In this document: piece by piece, positions 1 through 6,293 of the stretch
Position numbering within the stretch: the stretch's first letter is position 1
Layout: every line of letters starts with the position of its first letter
Origin: Solirubrobacteraceae bacterium
GTDB lineage: Bacteria > Actinomycetota > Thermoleophilia > Solirubrobacterales > Solirubrobacteraceae
Length of the DNA stretch: 12,242 bases
Direction: 5' to 3'
Assembly (NCBI GenBank): GCA_030043235.1
Contig: JASHYF010000360.1
Coordinates: forward strand, 1-12,242
Position numbers and translations under genes: made by a program
The notes under the pieces: model-generated
The model's database searches: none
Told to the model about the DNA's origin: nothing
What the model saw: the letters and a program-made list of their open reading frames with translations, nothing else

Positions 1-768
1 GCCCTTGCAGGTATCGCAGTGGTACTCCAGCGCGAACAGCGTGTGCTCGGGTGGGCCGTCGTTCCGCGGCCGGCCGACCACGAATGGCCGTCCGCACGGG
101 CATGCGCCCTTGGCAGGCGCCTTGGTCTTGGCGTAGGGGGTTGCGCAATGCGGACAACCGTCCGGCGTCTCACCTGGGAGGAACTGGCTGACGGACCGAC
201 AGCTGCCACAGACGAGAACCTCGTGCGTATGCCGGCCCATCTTGCGTCCGGCGACAAGCGGGCCGGGAAAAAGCAAGGTCTCCTCACCGCACTCGCAGAC
301 ATGCGTCTTGACCCACATGAAGAACTTGACGGGGACGTTCTCGCCACACTCCTCGCAGCGAGTCGTGTGCAGGTCGCGCAGCTTCTCCTCCACCTCGGTG
401 GCGATGGCCTCGCCCTCGCGCTCGAAGGCGTCGATGTCGAGCTGCTCAAGCTCGCGCTCCACGAGCCAGCGCGACATCGGATTGGTGTCGTAGCCGATGA
501 CGGAGAGCCCCATGCGGTTGGCCTCGAACAGCGAAGTTCCGCCTCCCATGAACGGGTCGAGGATCACGCCGTCGAGGTCGTGGCTGTCGAAGTAGTGCTC
601 CGCAAGCGGCCGGTCCACGAGCTCCGCGAGGGCAAGTCCGCGAAAGAGCGTTCCAGGCCGCCGGGCGAACCACTTGTGCACCGCGATGATCGGCCGGTAG
701 CTCTGCTGGACCTGCTTCTCGGCGGAAGCGAGCCCGGCTACAAGCGTCTCGTCGAAGTTCGTCTCCAT
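1..768 (-). CDS. Zn-ribbon adenine-specific DNA methylase (COG1743/DUF1156-like), N-terminal part
   Basis: A minus-strand frame open from ATG 768 to the left edge gives 256 residues with no stop, so the C-terminus is missing. Seen: HKWFARRP at 31-38, the type of motif found near the start of DUF1156/COG1743 methylases; DPFMGGGTS at 71-79, the S-adenosylmethionine-binding motif I of amino-methyltransferases; YDTNP at 93-97, where the strand-2 SAM contact is expected. From residue 138 there are six cysteine knuckles (C138/C141, C158/C160, C187/C190, C205/C208, C223/C225, C251/C254), consistent with two or three zinc ribbons inserted in the methylase fold. The catalytic (D/N)PPY motif is not seen and should lie beyond the edge. 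Family members methylate adenine (or cytosine N4) in DNA and often sit in phage-defence or restriction loci. There is no strong ribosome site before ATG 768. A SOS-type box lies 169 bases upstream. The motif set makes methylase secure; the defence role is inferred. Confidence 0.85.
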   Translation of the reverse strand, partial: METNFDETLVAGLASAEKQVQQSYRPIIAVHKWFARRPGTLFRGLALAELVDRPLAEHYFDSHDLDGVILDPFMGGGTSLFEANRMGLSVIGYDTNPMSRWLVERELEQLDIDAFEREGEAIATEVEEKLRDLHTTRCEECGENVPVKFFMWVKTHVCECGEETLLFPGPLVAGRKMGRHTHEVLVCGSCRSVSQFLPGETPDGCPHCATPYAKTKAPAKGACPCGRPFVVGRPRNDGPPEHTLFALEYHCDTCKG

Positions 769-936
769 TCTCGCGACCCGACAATAGGGAGTGGAACGGA
801 CCGCAGCAGATGAAGTCTCCTCTTGCCCTGCTCGTGTGGGCTCACGGTCAAGGGCACGTTCGCGTGATGTCGTGCGGATGGGCTCCCATAGCACGGGTTG
901 TGTGTGCCGCGCCGATTGAGCGGAATGACCTTGCAC

Positions 937-950
937 CGAACACATGTTCG
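937..950. promoter_or_regulatory. Putative LexA (SOS) box
   Basis: CGAACACATGTTCG fits the Gram-positive/actinobacterial SOS consensus CGAACRNRYGTTYG at every position, with perfect 5-base arms (CGAAC/GTTCG) around a 4-base centre. LexA bound here would repress until DNA damage triggers RecA-dependent cleavage. The nearest gene that could be controlled is the minus-strand methylase (ATG 768, 169 bases away). No plus-strand gene follows closely, because the first ATG after the box opens only a seven-codon frame. Function is inferred from the match alone. Confidence 0.5.
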
Positions 951-1348
951 TGTAGGCTGCGGACGGAATGGCTGCGTCACTGACTTCTTGACAACGCGCT
1001 CGAACCAGACCGGCTTGACCGTCCCCGACGCCGACCTGCGCAGCCCTGTCGGCATGCTCGTTCGCCGCTCGCTGACGCTCTGGCTCGCGCCCCCCGGTGC
1101 ACAGCACAAAGCTCAACGCACAAAAGCTCAAGATGCTCGCCGCACAGAACTACGGTCCGCTCAACGATGTTGTCGCCTCGCGTGAAGAACCCCAACTGGG
1201 AACAAACGGGGAACAATTTCTCGAGGGACCTGCTCGAGATGCGTGTTTCCGGCACCTACAGCCCGCTGATCGCCCGCTCCTCGTCGTCGCGTCCGTCTGC
1301 GGGTGATGGTCCCGGCGTCGGCTCGCCCGCTTCTGGTACGTAACGCGC

Positions 1349-1354
1349 TAGACT
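1349..1354 (+). promoter_or_regulatory. Putative -10 element of a leaderless antitoxin transcript
   Basis: TAGACT fits the actinobacterial TANNNT -10 pattern and ends 8 bases before ATG 1363. Transcription would therefore begin at or next to the start codon, giving a leaderless mRNA. No Shine-Dalgarno sequence precedes ATG 1363, which agrees with this. No good -35 is visible. Confidence 0.35.
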
Positions 1355-1362
1355 CGTACCAC

Positions 1363-1638
1363 ATGGTTCACCGCGAGTTCTCAGCGCATGATGTTCGTAT
1401 CCCGGCCCCGAAGCGCGGTACCGCGGCGATCGTGAAGCGCTACGGCAACCCGAGCGCCGTCATTCTGCACTGGGAGGACTTCGTGAGCATCGAAGAGATC
1501 ATCGACGTCTATCTCGCACGGCCGCCGTACGAGACGGTCGCCAGCGACGCGGCGCTCGAGGCACACCGCGTGATCGAGACGCCGGGAGCGGAGCGGGACT
1601 ATGACCGCGCGGCGCTCGAGGCAGCCCTGAGCGAGTGA
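1363..1638 (+). CDS. Phd/YefM-like antitoxin (probable)
   Basis: A 91-residue acidic protein. Residues 18-50 follow the Phd/YefM pattern: a positively charged turn (KRGTAAIVKRYGNP), a hydrophobic strand (SAVILHWEDF), then a helix beginning SIEEI. In that family this half dimerises and binds operator DNA, while the C-terminal tail (here about 51-91, rich in Ala, Glu and Asp) wraps around and neutralises the toxin. ATG 1363 is chosen over an upstream in-frame start at 1306 because the family match begins just after it and TAGACT lies 8 bases before it. The stop TGA overlaps the GTG start of the next gene (GTGA, 1635-1638), so the two are translationally coupled, as is usual for toxin-antitoxin pairs. 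Antitoxins of this family commonly autoregulate. The match is by pattern only; another small DNA-binding fold is possible. Confidence 0.6.
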   Translation: MVHREFSAHDVRIPAPKRGTAAIVKRYGNPSAVILHWEDFVSIEEIIDVYLARPPYETVASDAALEAHRVIETPGAERDYDRAALEAALSE

Positions 1639-2207
1639 GCGCTGCAGCACGGTCGCTGCCTGGCGAGCAGGGAGCGATCTATATGGCGGTCGTGGCGTAC
1701 GCGCCCGAGCCGCCGTTCTCCGTGCTGCAGCCGGATGGCAGCGAGCAGCGCTACGAGTCGGCGCGGGCGCTCGCCGAGGCGGTGAGGAACGGAGACGAGC
1801 CGATCGAGTTCGCGCTTCGCGTAGAGGCCAAGATCCGGCCGGTGCTCCTGCTGCAGGACCGCCCGCTTGGGCGCTTCGCAGAGCACGCGGCGCTGCAGAT
1901 AACGACGCTCTCGAACCTTCCCGCGCGCGACCACCAGCGGATCCGGGCGCAGCAGGAGCCCTCGCTGTTTCACCTCGACCCGAAGCACAAGAGCTACGGG
2001 CTCGGCAAGGAGTCGGTGGCCGAGCTGAACTCGCTCGTCCGTGTACGGAAGAGCGCACTGGCGGGAAGGCGCCTCGGCGGCGTTGACGAGGGTGAGTTCC
2101 GGACGATCTGCGAGCGCCTCATCCAGGTCAGCGACCTGGACGTCAACAATCTGATCGTTCGCGAGGCCGGCGAGCTGCTTCGACGGATGCAGCGCCGCGG
2201 TCCGTAG
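1635..2207 (+). CDS. MazF/PemK-like toxin, long form (probable)
   Basis: A 190-residue soluble protein. Features resembling MazF/PemK endoribonucleases are GAIYMAVVAYAP near 13-24 (the first strand, family form 'G-I-W-V'), KIRPVLLLQ at 66-74 (the family's conserved RPVLV strand), SYGLGKESVAELNSLVRVRK at 120-139 (comparable to the strand and turn ending in a positively charged stretch), and a C-terminal helix from about 151. MazF proteins cleave mRNA and halt growth when unopposed. This protein is longer than the usual 110-120 residues, with an extra segment at about 30-62 and another at 75-118. The GTG start at 1635 overlaps the antitoxin stop by four bases. ATG 1683 is an alternative, but it would remove the GAIY strand. 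Assignment rests on motif resemblance plus gene order; catalytic residues cannot be named with certainty. Confidence 0.55.
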   Translation: MSAAARSLPGEQGAIYMAVVAYAPEPPFSVLQPDGSEQRYESARALAEAVRNGDEPIEFALRVEAKIRPVLLLQDRPLGRFAEHAALQITTLSNLPARDHQRIRAQQEPSLFHLDPKHKSYGLGKESVAELNSLVRVRKSALAGRRLGGVDEGEFRTICERLIQVSDLDVNNLIVREAGELLRRMQRRGP

Positions 2208-2665
2208 CCCAAAGAAGCTCTGCAGCGGTGCCTCGGTAAGACTGGGGCCTCGACAAGCACGCCCATGTGTGGAGATTATTATTAGAGGCTGCGCCGGCGG
2301 TGGAGGAATCTCGTCAGCCGGCGGAGGAGGAGGATTTCTCGGCCCGGCGGGTGCGCCTGGGGGTCCGGTGGCGGGCAGGGCCGCGGCCGAGGACGAGCTG
2401 ATCGGGCTGCTTGGTCTCGGAGGTGGGCTGCCGAGCGCCTCGTCGCCACCGTCGCGGTGGCGTTCAGAGAGCGACTTCAAGCGCGGGACAGAGCGGTGGC
2501 TCGCCTGCGCCCGCAGCTCGAGGCCGCTCTGTACGGACGTGCCTGCGCGGCGATAAGACCGTGGCTGGGAGAGACCGACCGCAAGGTCCACCTCACGATG
2601 ACGCGAGACGACCGCGAGCCGCGCCTCACCGGCCGTCCGGCGTCAGTGCAGCCGCCCTGCGGCAG
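2208..2665. other. Intergenic stretch with glycine-rich frame and AT-rich spot
   Basis: 458 bases between the toxin stop and the end of the GNAT gene. A plus-strand frame opens with GTG 2269 and runs to 2556. Its first 50 or so codons are very glycine-rich, but its opening codons (ATT ATT ATT AGA) are unlike those of the neighbours and it has no ribosome site. A second plus frame (from about 2410, with GTG 2457 as one possible start) has a helical, Arg/Ala-rich stretch to about 2610 and could be a gene remnant. Neither is recognised, and I do not call either as a gene. At 2265-2285 there is a 21-base spot of about 29% GC in otherwise GC-rich sequence. Confidence 0.4.
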
Positions 2666-3892
2666 TCACGAGACGCCGGCCTGCGCGGGTGCCGGGCCGG
2701 CTGTCGGCTCGACGTCGCCGATGGGGCGTTCGTAGATGCGGTAGCGCTTGACGACGTCCCCGCCCAGCGCCCGCATGGCGCGGTTCATCGGCTCGTTGGT
2801 CTCGAGGATCCAACCGGTCTCGGCGCGCACGATGCCACGCCGCAGGCACTCGCGCCAGTGCTCTGCGTAGAAGGCCGCGGCCGTGCCGGTGTGGCGGTAC
2901 TCGCGCTTGACCCCGAGCGCGAACACGCGGATCTCGTCGATCCTGCGACGCAGGCGCAGGAAGTGCAGCCAGCCGATCGGCAGCAGCCTTCCGTTCAGGC
3001 GCGCCAGGACCTTGTTCATGTCGGGCAACGTGAGCGCCGCCCCCACCACCTCGCCGTCCCTTTCCGCCACCAGCGCGAAGCGCTCGTCGAGAATCGGCTT
3101 CAGTTCCTCGGCGTACGCCCTGAGCTCCGCGTCGGTGAGGGGGACGAAGCCCCAGTTGCTCTCCCAGGCCGAGTTGTAAACCTCCATGAAACGCCGGACC
3201 TCCGCCTGGAAGTCGCGCTTGCGCATGTTGCGCACGCGGATCCCGTGCCGCTCCTCGAGCGTGTCCGCGAGCTCGTAGATGACGGGCAGCACGCGGTCGT
3301 GCTCGGCCGAGAGGATCTGCCACTTGTAGAGGTCCATCGCCTTCACCATTCCCGCGTCCTCGAGCAGCGGCGCGTAGTAGGGGTGGTGCCAGTTCTCGAG
3401 GATCTGCGGCGGCAGCTCGTGGCCGGCCACGAGCAGCCCGCACTCGTGGTTGGTGGAGAAGTCCAGCGGCCCCACGATGCGGTCGCGGCCCCGCGCGCGC
3501 AGCCACGCGGCCGCGGCGTCCAGCAGCGCGCTCGCGGCCTCGGGGTCGTGCTCACACTCGAAGAAGCCGAACAGGCCCCAGCGGTTGTCCTGGAGCTCGT
3601 TCAGCCGGTGGTCGACGTGGGCGCTGATGCGTCCCACCGGGCGGCCGCCGCGCCACGCGATCAGATACTGCGCCTCGGCGTGCTCGAAGAACGGGTTGCG
3701 GCTGCGGCTGAGGTGCTTGCGCCGCTCGGAGATGAGCGGAGGCACCCACTGCTCGACGTCCCGGTAAAGGCTCCACGGCAACCCGATGAACGTGTTCAGA
3801 TCCGCCCTCGACTCGACCGGGCGGATCTCCGGCTCGGCCGTCGATCCGGCGTTCGCGACGCGCGCCTTCGGCCGTTTCACCGCTACCCCCAT
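2666..3892 (-). CDS. YghO-family GNAT acyltransferase-like protein
   Basis: A 408-residue cytosolic protein. ATG 3892 is chosen because GGGAGGAGGGG stands just before it; a GTG 18 bases upstream lies on that ribosome site itself. The N-terminal half (about 22-195) carries the family landmarks PWSLYRDVEQWVPPL at 39-53, NPFFEHAEAQYL at 66-77, and GPLDFSTNHECGLL with HHPYYAPLLEDAG to 181. The C-terminal half (about 215-392) is a GNAT fold: RVFALGVKREYRHTG at 322-336 is the strand plus acyl-CoA pyrophosphate loop, and LETNEPMNRAMRALGG at 363-378 is the typical late helix. Family members resemble E. coli YghO, and some relatives (Caulobacter bCerS, from memory) N-acylate sphingoid bases. No serine palmitoyltransferase gene is present here, so the substrate is unknown. 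It follows glpK on the same strand after 106 bases. The family call is firm; the function is open. Confidence 0.8.
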   Translation of the reverse strand: MGVAVKRPKARVANAGSTAEPEIRPVESRADLNTFIGLPWSLYRDVEQWVPPLISERRKHLSRSRNPFFEHAEAQYLIAWRGGRPVGRISAHVDHRLNELQDNRWGLFGFFECEHDPEAASALLDAAAAWLRARGRDRIVGPLDFSTNHECGLLVAGHELPPQILENWHHPYYAPLLEDAGMVKAMDLYKWQILSAEHDRVLPVIYELADTLEERHGIRVRNMRKRDFQAEVRRFMEVYNSAWESNWGFVPLTDAELRAYAEELKPILDERFALVAERDGEVVGAALTLPDMNKVLARLNGRLLPIGWLHFLRLRRRIDEIRVFALGVKREYRHTGTAAAFYAEHWRECLRRGIVRAETGWILETNEPMNRAMRALGGDVVKRYRIYERPIGDVEPTAGPAPAQAGVS

Positions 3893-3998
3893 GTCAGCCC
3901 CTCCTCCCACAGCTCGTTCTCATGACTGAGCCTGTACCCGGCCACCGACGTTCCACGCGCGCAACGCCATGTCGTGCGGGCGGTGACTGCCGACGATC

Positions 3999-5549
3999 CT
4001 ACCGCCGGGACGCTCCGTCAGCGTCTGGACGCGCGGCCTCGATCGCATCCTCCTGCTCGATCCACTCCAGCGAGCGCGTGACGGCCTTCTTCCAGCGCGC
4101 ATACTCGCGCTCGCGCTGCGCTGGAGCCATCTGCGGCTCCCAGCGCCGGTCCTCTCGCCAGCGTTCGCGCAGCTCCTGCTCGCCGGACCAGAAGCCCACC
4201 GCGAGCCCGGCGGCGAAAGCCGCGCCCAGGGCGGTCGTCTCGCGCACGGCCGGCCGGATCACCGGGACGCCGAGCACGTCGGCCTGGAGCTGCATGAGCA
4301 GCTCATCGGCGGTCATGCCGCCGTCCACGCGCAGCTCGCGCAACGGCACGTCCGCGACCGCGTTGGCCGCGTCGAGAACCTCGCGGCATTGCCACGCGGT
4401 CGCCTCCAGCGTGGCGCGGGCGATGTGACCGGCGCCGGCGTATGCGGTGAGACCTACGATCACTCCCCTCGCGTCGTCGCGCCAGTAGGGCGCGAACAGC
4501 CCGGAGAAGGCGGGCACGAAGTACACGCCGCCGTTGTCCTCGACGCTGCGCGCGAGCTCCTCCACCTCCGATGCGCTGCGAATCAGGCCGAGGCGATCGC
4601 GCAGCCACTGCACGGCCGCGCCCGTCACGGCGATCGATCCCTCCAACGCGTACTTCGCGGGCTCATCCGCGATGCGGTAGGCCACGCTCGTCAGCAGCTG
4701 CTCGGAGCGCACGATCTCCTCGCCGGTGTTCACCAGCAGAAACGAGCCGGTCCCGTACGTGTTCTTCGCCTCGCCCGGCGCAAAGCAGGTCTGCCCGAAC
4801 AGCGCAGCCTGCTGGTCGCCCAGCATGCCCGCGACCGGGCGACCGCCCACAGCCGTCCCGGAGGCTTCCCCATAGGTCTCGCTGGAGGAGCGGATCTGCG
4901 GCAGCAGCGCCCGCGGAACACCCATCAGCTCGAGGCTCGGCTCGTGCCAGTCGAGCGTCTGCAAGTCCATCAGCAGCGTGCGCGAGGCGTTGCTCACATC
5001 GGTCGCGTGGACCCCGCCACGCCGCCCTCCCGTCAGGTTCCACAGCACCCACGTGTCCATCGTCCCGAACGCGAGCTCGCCCGCTTCGGCGCGCTCGCGC
5101 GAGCCTTCCACCCGATCGAGGATCCAAGTCACCTTCGGACCCGAGAAATACGTCGACAGGGGCAGGCCCACGCGCTCACGCAGCCTGTTCACGCCCTCCT
5201 CGCCGGCGAGCTCGCGCACCAGCCTGTCCGTTCGCGTGTCCTGCCACACGATCGCGTTGTGAATCGGCTCGCCGCTCTCGCGGTCCCACACCACCGCTGT
5301 CTCACGCTGGTTGGTGATGCCGATCGCAGCCACATCGCCCGCCTGCGCGTCCGAGCTCGCCAGCGCGCCGCCGATCACCTCGCGCGTGCGCCGCCACACC
5401 TCGCTCGCGTCGTGCTCGACCCAGCCCGCGCGCGGGTGGATCTGCTCGTGCTCGCGCTGATCCATGCTCGCGATCCTGCCGTCCCTGTCGAAGAGGATGA
5501 AGCGCGTGCTGGTCGTGCCCTGGTCGATGGCGCCCACGTACTTGGTCAT
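3999..5549 (-). CDS. glpK: Glycerol kinase
   Basis: A 516-residue FGGY-family kinase that phosphorylates glycerol with ATP to sn-glycerol 3-phosphate in the cytosol, the entry step to glycerol catabolism and phospholipid backbone supply. Seen: the phosphate-binding DQGTTSTR at 9-16; the glycerol contacts R82-E83 in TNQRET, Y134 in STYFSGPK, and D245-Q246 in [15 protein letters not shown] at 266-270; [13 protein letters not shown] at 344-356; and the second signature [13 protein letters not shown] at 408-420. All expected glycerol contacts are present and the length is close to the usual 500. ATG 5549 has a strong ribosome site (GGAGAGGAGG) at 6-base spacing. Neither a glycerol facilitator (glpF) nor a glycerol-3-phosphate dehydrogenase (glpD) is adjacent. 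The gene is divergent from dps, sharing 167 bases of upstream DNA, and is followed by the YghO-family gene. Confidence 0.97.
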   Translation of the reverse strand: MTKYVGAIDQGTTSTRFILFDRDGRIASMDQREHEQIHPRAGWVEHDASEVWRRTREVIGGALASSDAQAGDVAAIGITNQRETAVVWDRESGEPIHNAIVWQDTRTDRLVRELAGEEGVNRLRERVGLPLSTYFSGPKVTWILDRVEGSRERAEAGELAFGTMDTWVLWNLTGGRRGGVHATDVSNASRTLLMDLQTLDWHEPSLELMGVPRALLPQIRSSSETYGEASGTAVGGRPVAGMLGDQQAALFGQTCFAPGEAKNTYGTGSFLLVNTGEEIVRSEQLLTSVAYRIADEPAKYALEGSIAVTGAAVQWLRDRLGLIRSASEVEELARSVEDNGGVYFVPAFSGLFAPYWRDDARGVIVGLTAYAGAGHIARATLEATAWQCREVLDAANAVADVPLRELRVDGGMTADELLMQLQADVLGVPVIRPAVRETTALGAAFAAGLAVGFWSGEQELRERWREDRRWEPQMAPAQREREYARWKKAVTRSLEWIEQEDAIEAARPDADGASRR

Positions 5550-5716
5550 CGCTGCCTCCTCTCCCGATCGCCTCCAGACATTGCATCATCGCAGCGGCCG
5601 TGCATTCGCATCACGAGCCGGCGGGAGGCCGGGACGCGTTTGCGTCTCGTCGGTGAGAACATCTGGTTAGGCGGCTGAGCGCCGTACCCGAGCACGCACC
5701 ACGAGAGGAGCATGTG

Positions 5717-6241
5717 ATGAACGCGTCCAACCCTCGTCGAATCGTCCAGCAGGATGTGGTCACCGACCTGCCACCTCTCGGCGAGCACGTGCGTGAGGAG
5801 ACCGGGCAGCAGCTGCAGGACACGCTCGTCGAACTCGTCGACCTCTCGCTCATCGGCAAGCAGCTTCACTGGAGCGTCGCCGGGCCCCTGTTCCGTCCTC
5901 TGCACCTGCAGCTCGACGAGTTGATCGACTCCTGGCGCGAGCTCGCCGACACGGTGGCCGAGCGCGCGGTCGCGATCGGATTCATGCCCGACGGGCAGGC
6001 TGGGACCGTATCCGAGAGCTCTCCGCTCGGCGGCGTCGAGCGTGGCGTGATCGAGGATCACGAGGTGGTCGCGGCGCTGACTCGCAGGCTCGCCGAGGCC
6101 GCCGAGCGGATGCGCACGCGGATGGTGCGTCTCGGCGAGCTCGACGCCGCCTCCGAAGACGTGCTCATCGAAGTCCTGCGCGCCGTCGAGCAGCAACTGT
6201 GGATGATCCGCGCGCAGCGGCCGGTGCCGGCCGAGCGCTGA
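5717..6241 (+). CDS. dps: Dps-family ferritin-like protein
   Basis: A 174-residue protein of the Dps/miniferritin family, which forms dodecameric shells that oxidise ferrous iron with peroxide, store it, and often shield DNA in starvation or oxidative stress. The ferroxidase ligands are all present with canonical spacing: H51 (in KQLHWSV), H63 and D67 (in LHLQLDE), D78 and E82 (in ELADTVAERA), the same numbering as in E. coli Dps. The N-terminal tail (1-30) has only a few arginines and no lysine cluster, so DNA binding by the tail is uncertain. ATG 5717 is preferred over GTG 5714 because AGGAG lies 7 bases before it. The gene is divergent from glpK and convergent with the efflux gene (53 bases between stops). 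Confidence 0.93.
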   Translation: MNASNPRRIVQQDVVTDLPPLGEHVREETGQQLQDTLVELVDLSLIGKQLHWSVAGPLFRPLHLQLDELIDSWRELADTVAERAVAIGFMPDGQAGTVSESSPLGGVERGVIEDHEVVAALTRRLAEAAERMRTRMVRLGELDAASEDVLIEVLRAVEQQLWMIRAQRPVPAER

Positions 6242-6293
6242 AGACGACCAGCAGCCCCCACAGCGTCGCCGCGGCGCTCGTCACAACGTGCTC

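Larger units (their letters stand above)
769..1362. other. Intergenic stretch without a convincing gene
   Basis: 594 bases between the divergent methylase and antitoxin genes. Short frames exist on both strands (69-123 codons), but none shows a recognisable motif, and their codon use is mixed (CAC/AAA/CAA/TGT-rich, uneven third positions). The stretch around 1095-1240 is richer in A than its surroundings. The stretch contains a LexA-type palindrome at 937-950 and a promoter-like TAGACT just before the antitoxin. It could be a degraded gene or simply regulatory space; I cannot tell which. Confidence 0.5.

Noticed and set aside
19..813. 264-codon plus-strand frame over the methylase
   Set aside because: Antisense to the zinc-ribbon methylase, whose frame carries HKWFARRP, DPFMGGGTS and CxxC motifs; the plus frame has none.
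988..1020. TTGACA and TTGACC as -35 elements
   Set aside because: No TANNNT-type -10 at 16-18 bases downstream and no gene to follow.
1599..2591. 330-codon minus-strand frame over the toxin region
   Set aside because: Arg/Pro-rich shadow of the GTGA-coupled toxin; no motif and no ribosome site.
2411..3925. 504-codon plus-strand frame
   Set aside because: Antisense shadow of the YghO-family gene; His/Arg/Val/Leu-rich composition typical of the opposite strand of GC-rich genes.
4389..5678. 429-codon plus-strand frame
   Set aside because: Antisense shadow of glpK.
5638..5700. Stress-sigma (GTTT / GGGTA-like) promoter for dps
   Set aside because: A GTTT is present, but no -10 of the right form and spacing follows on that strand.
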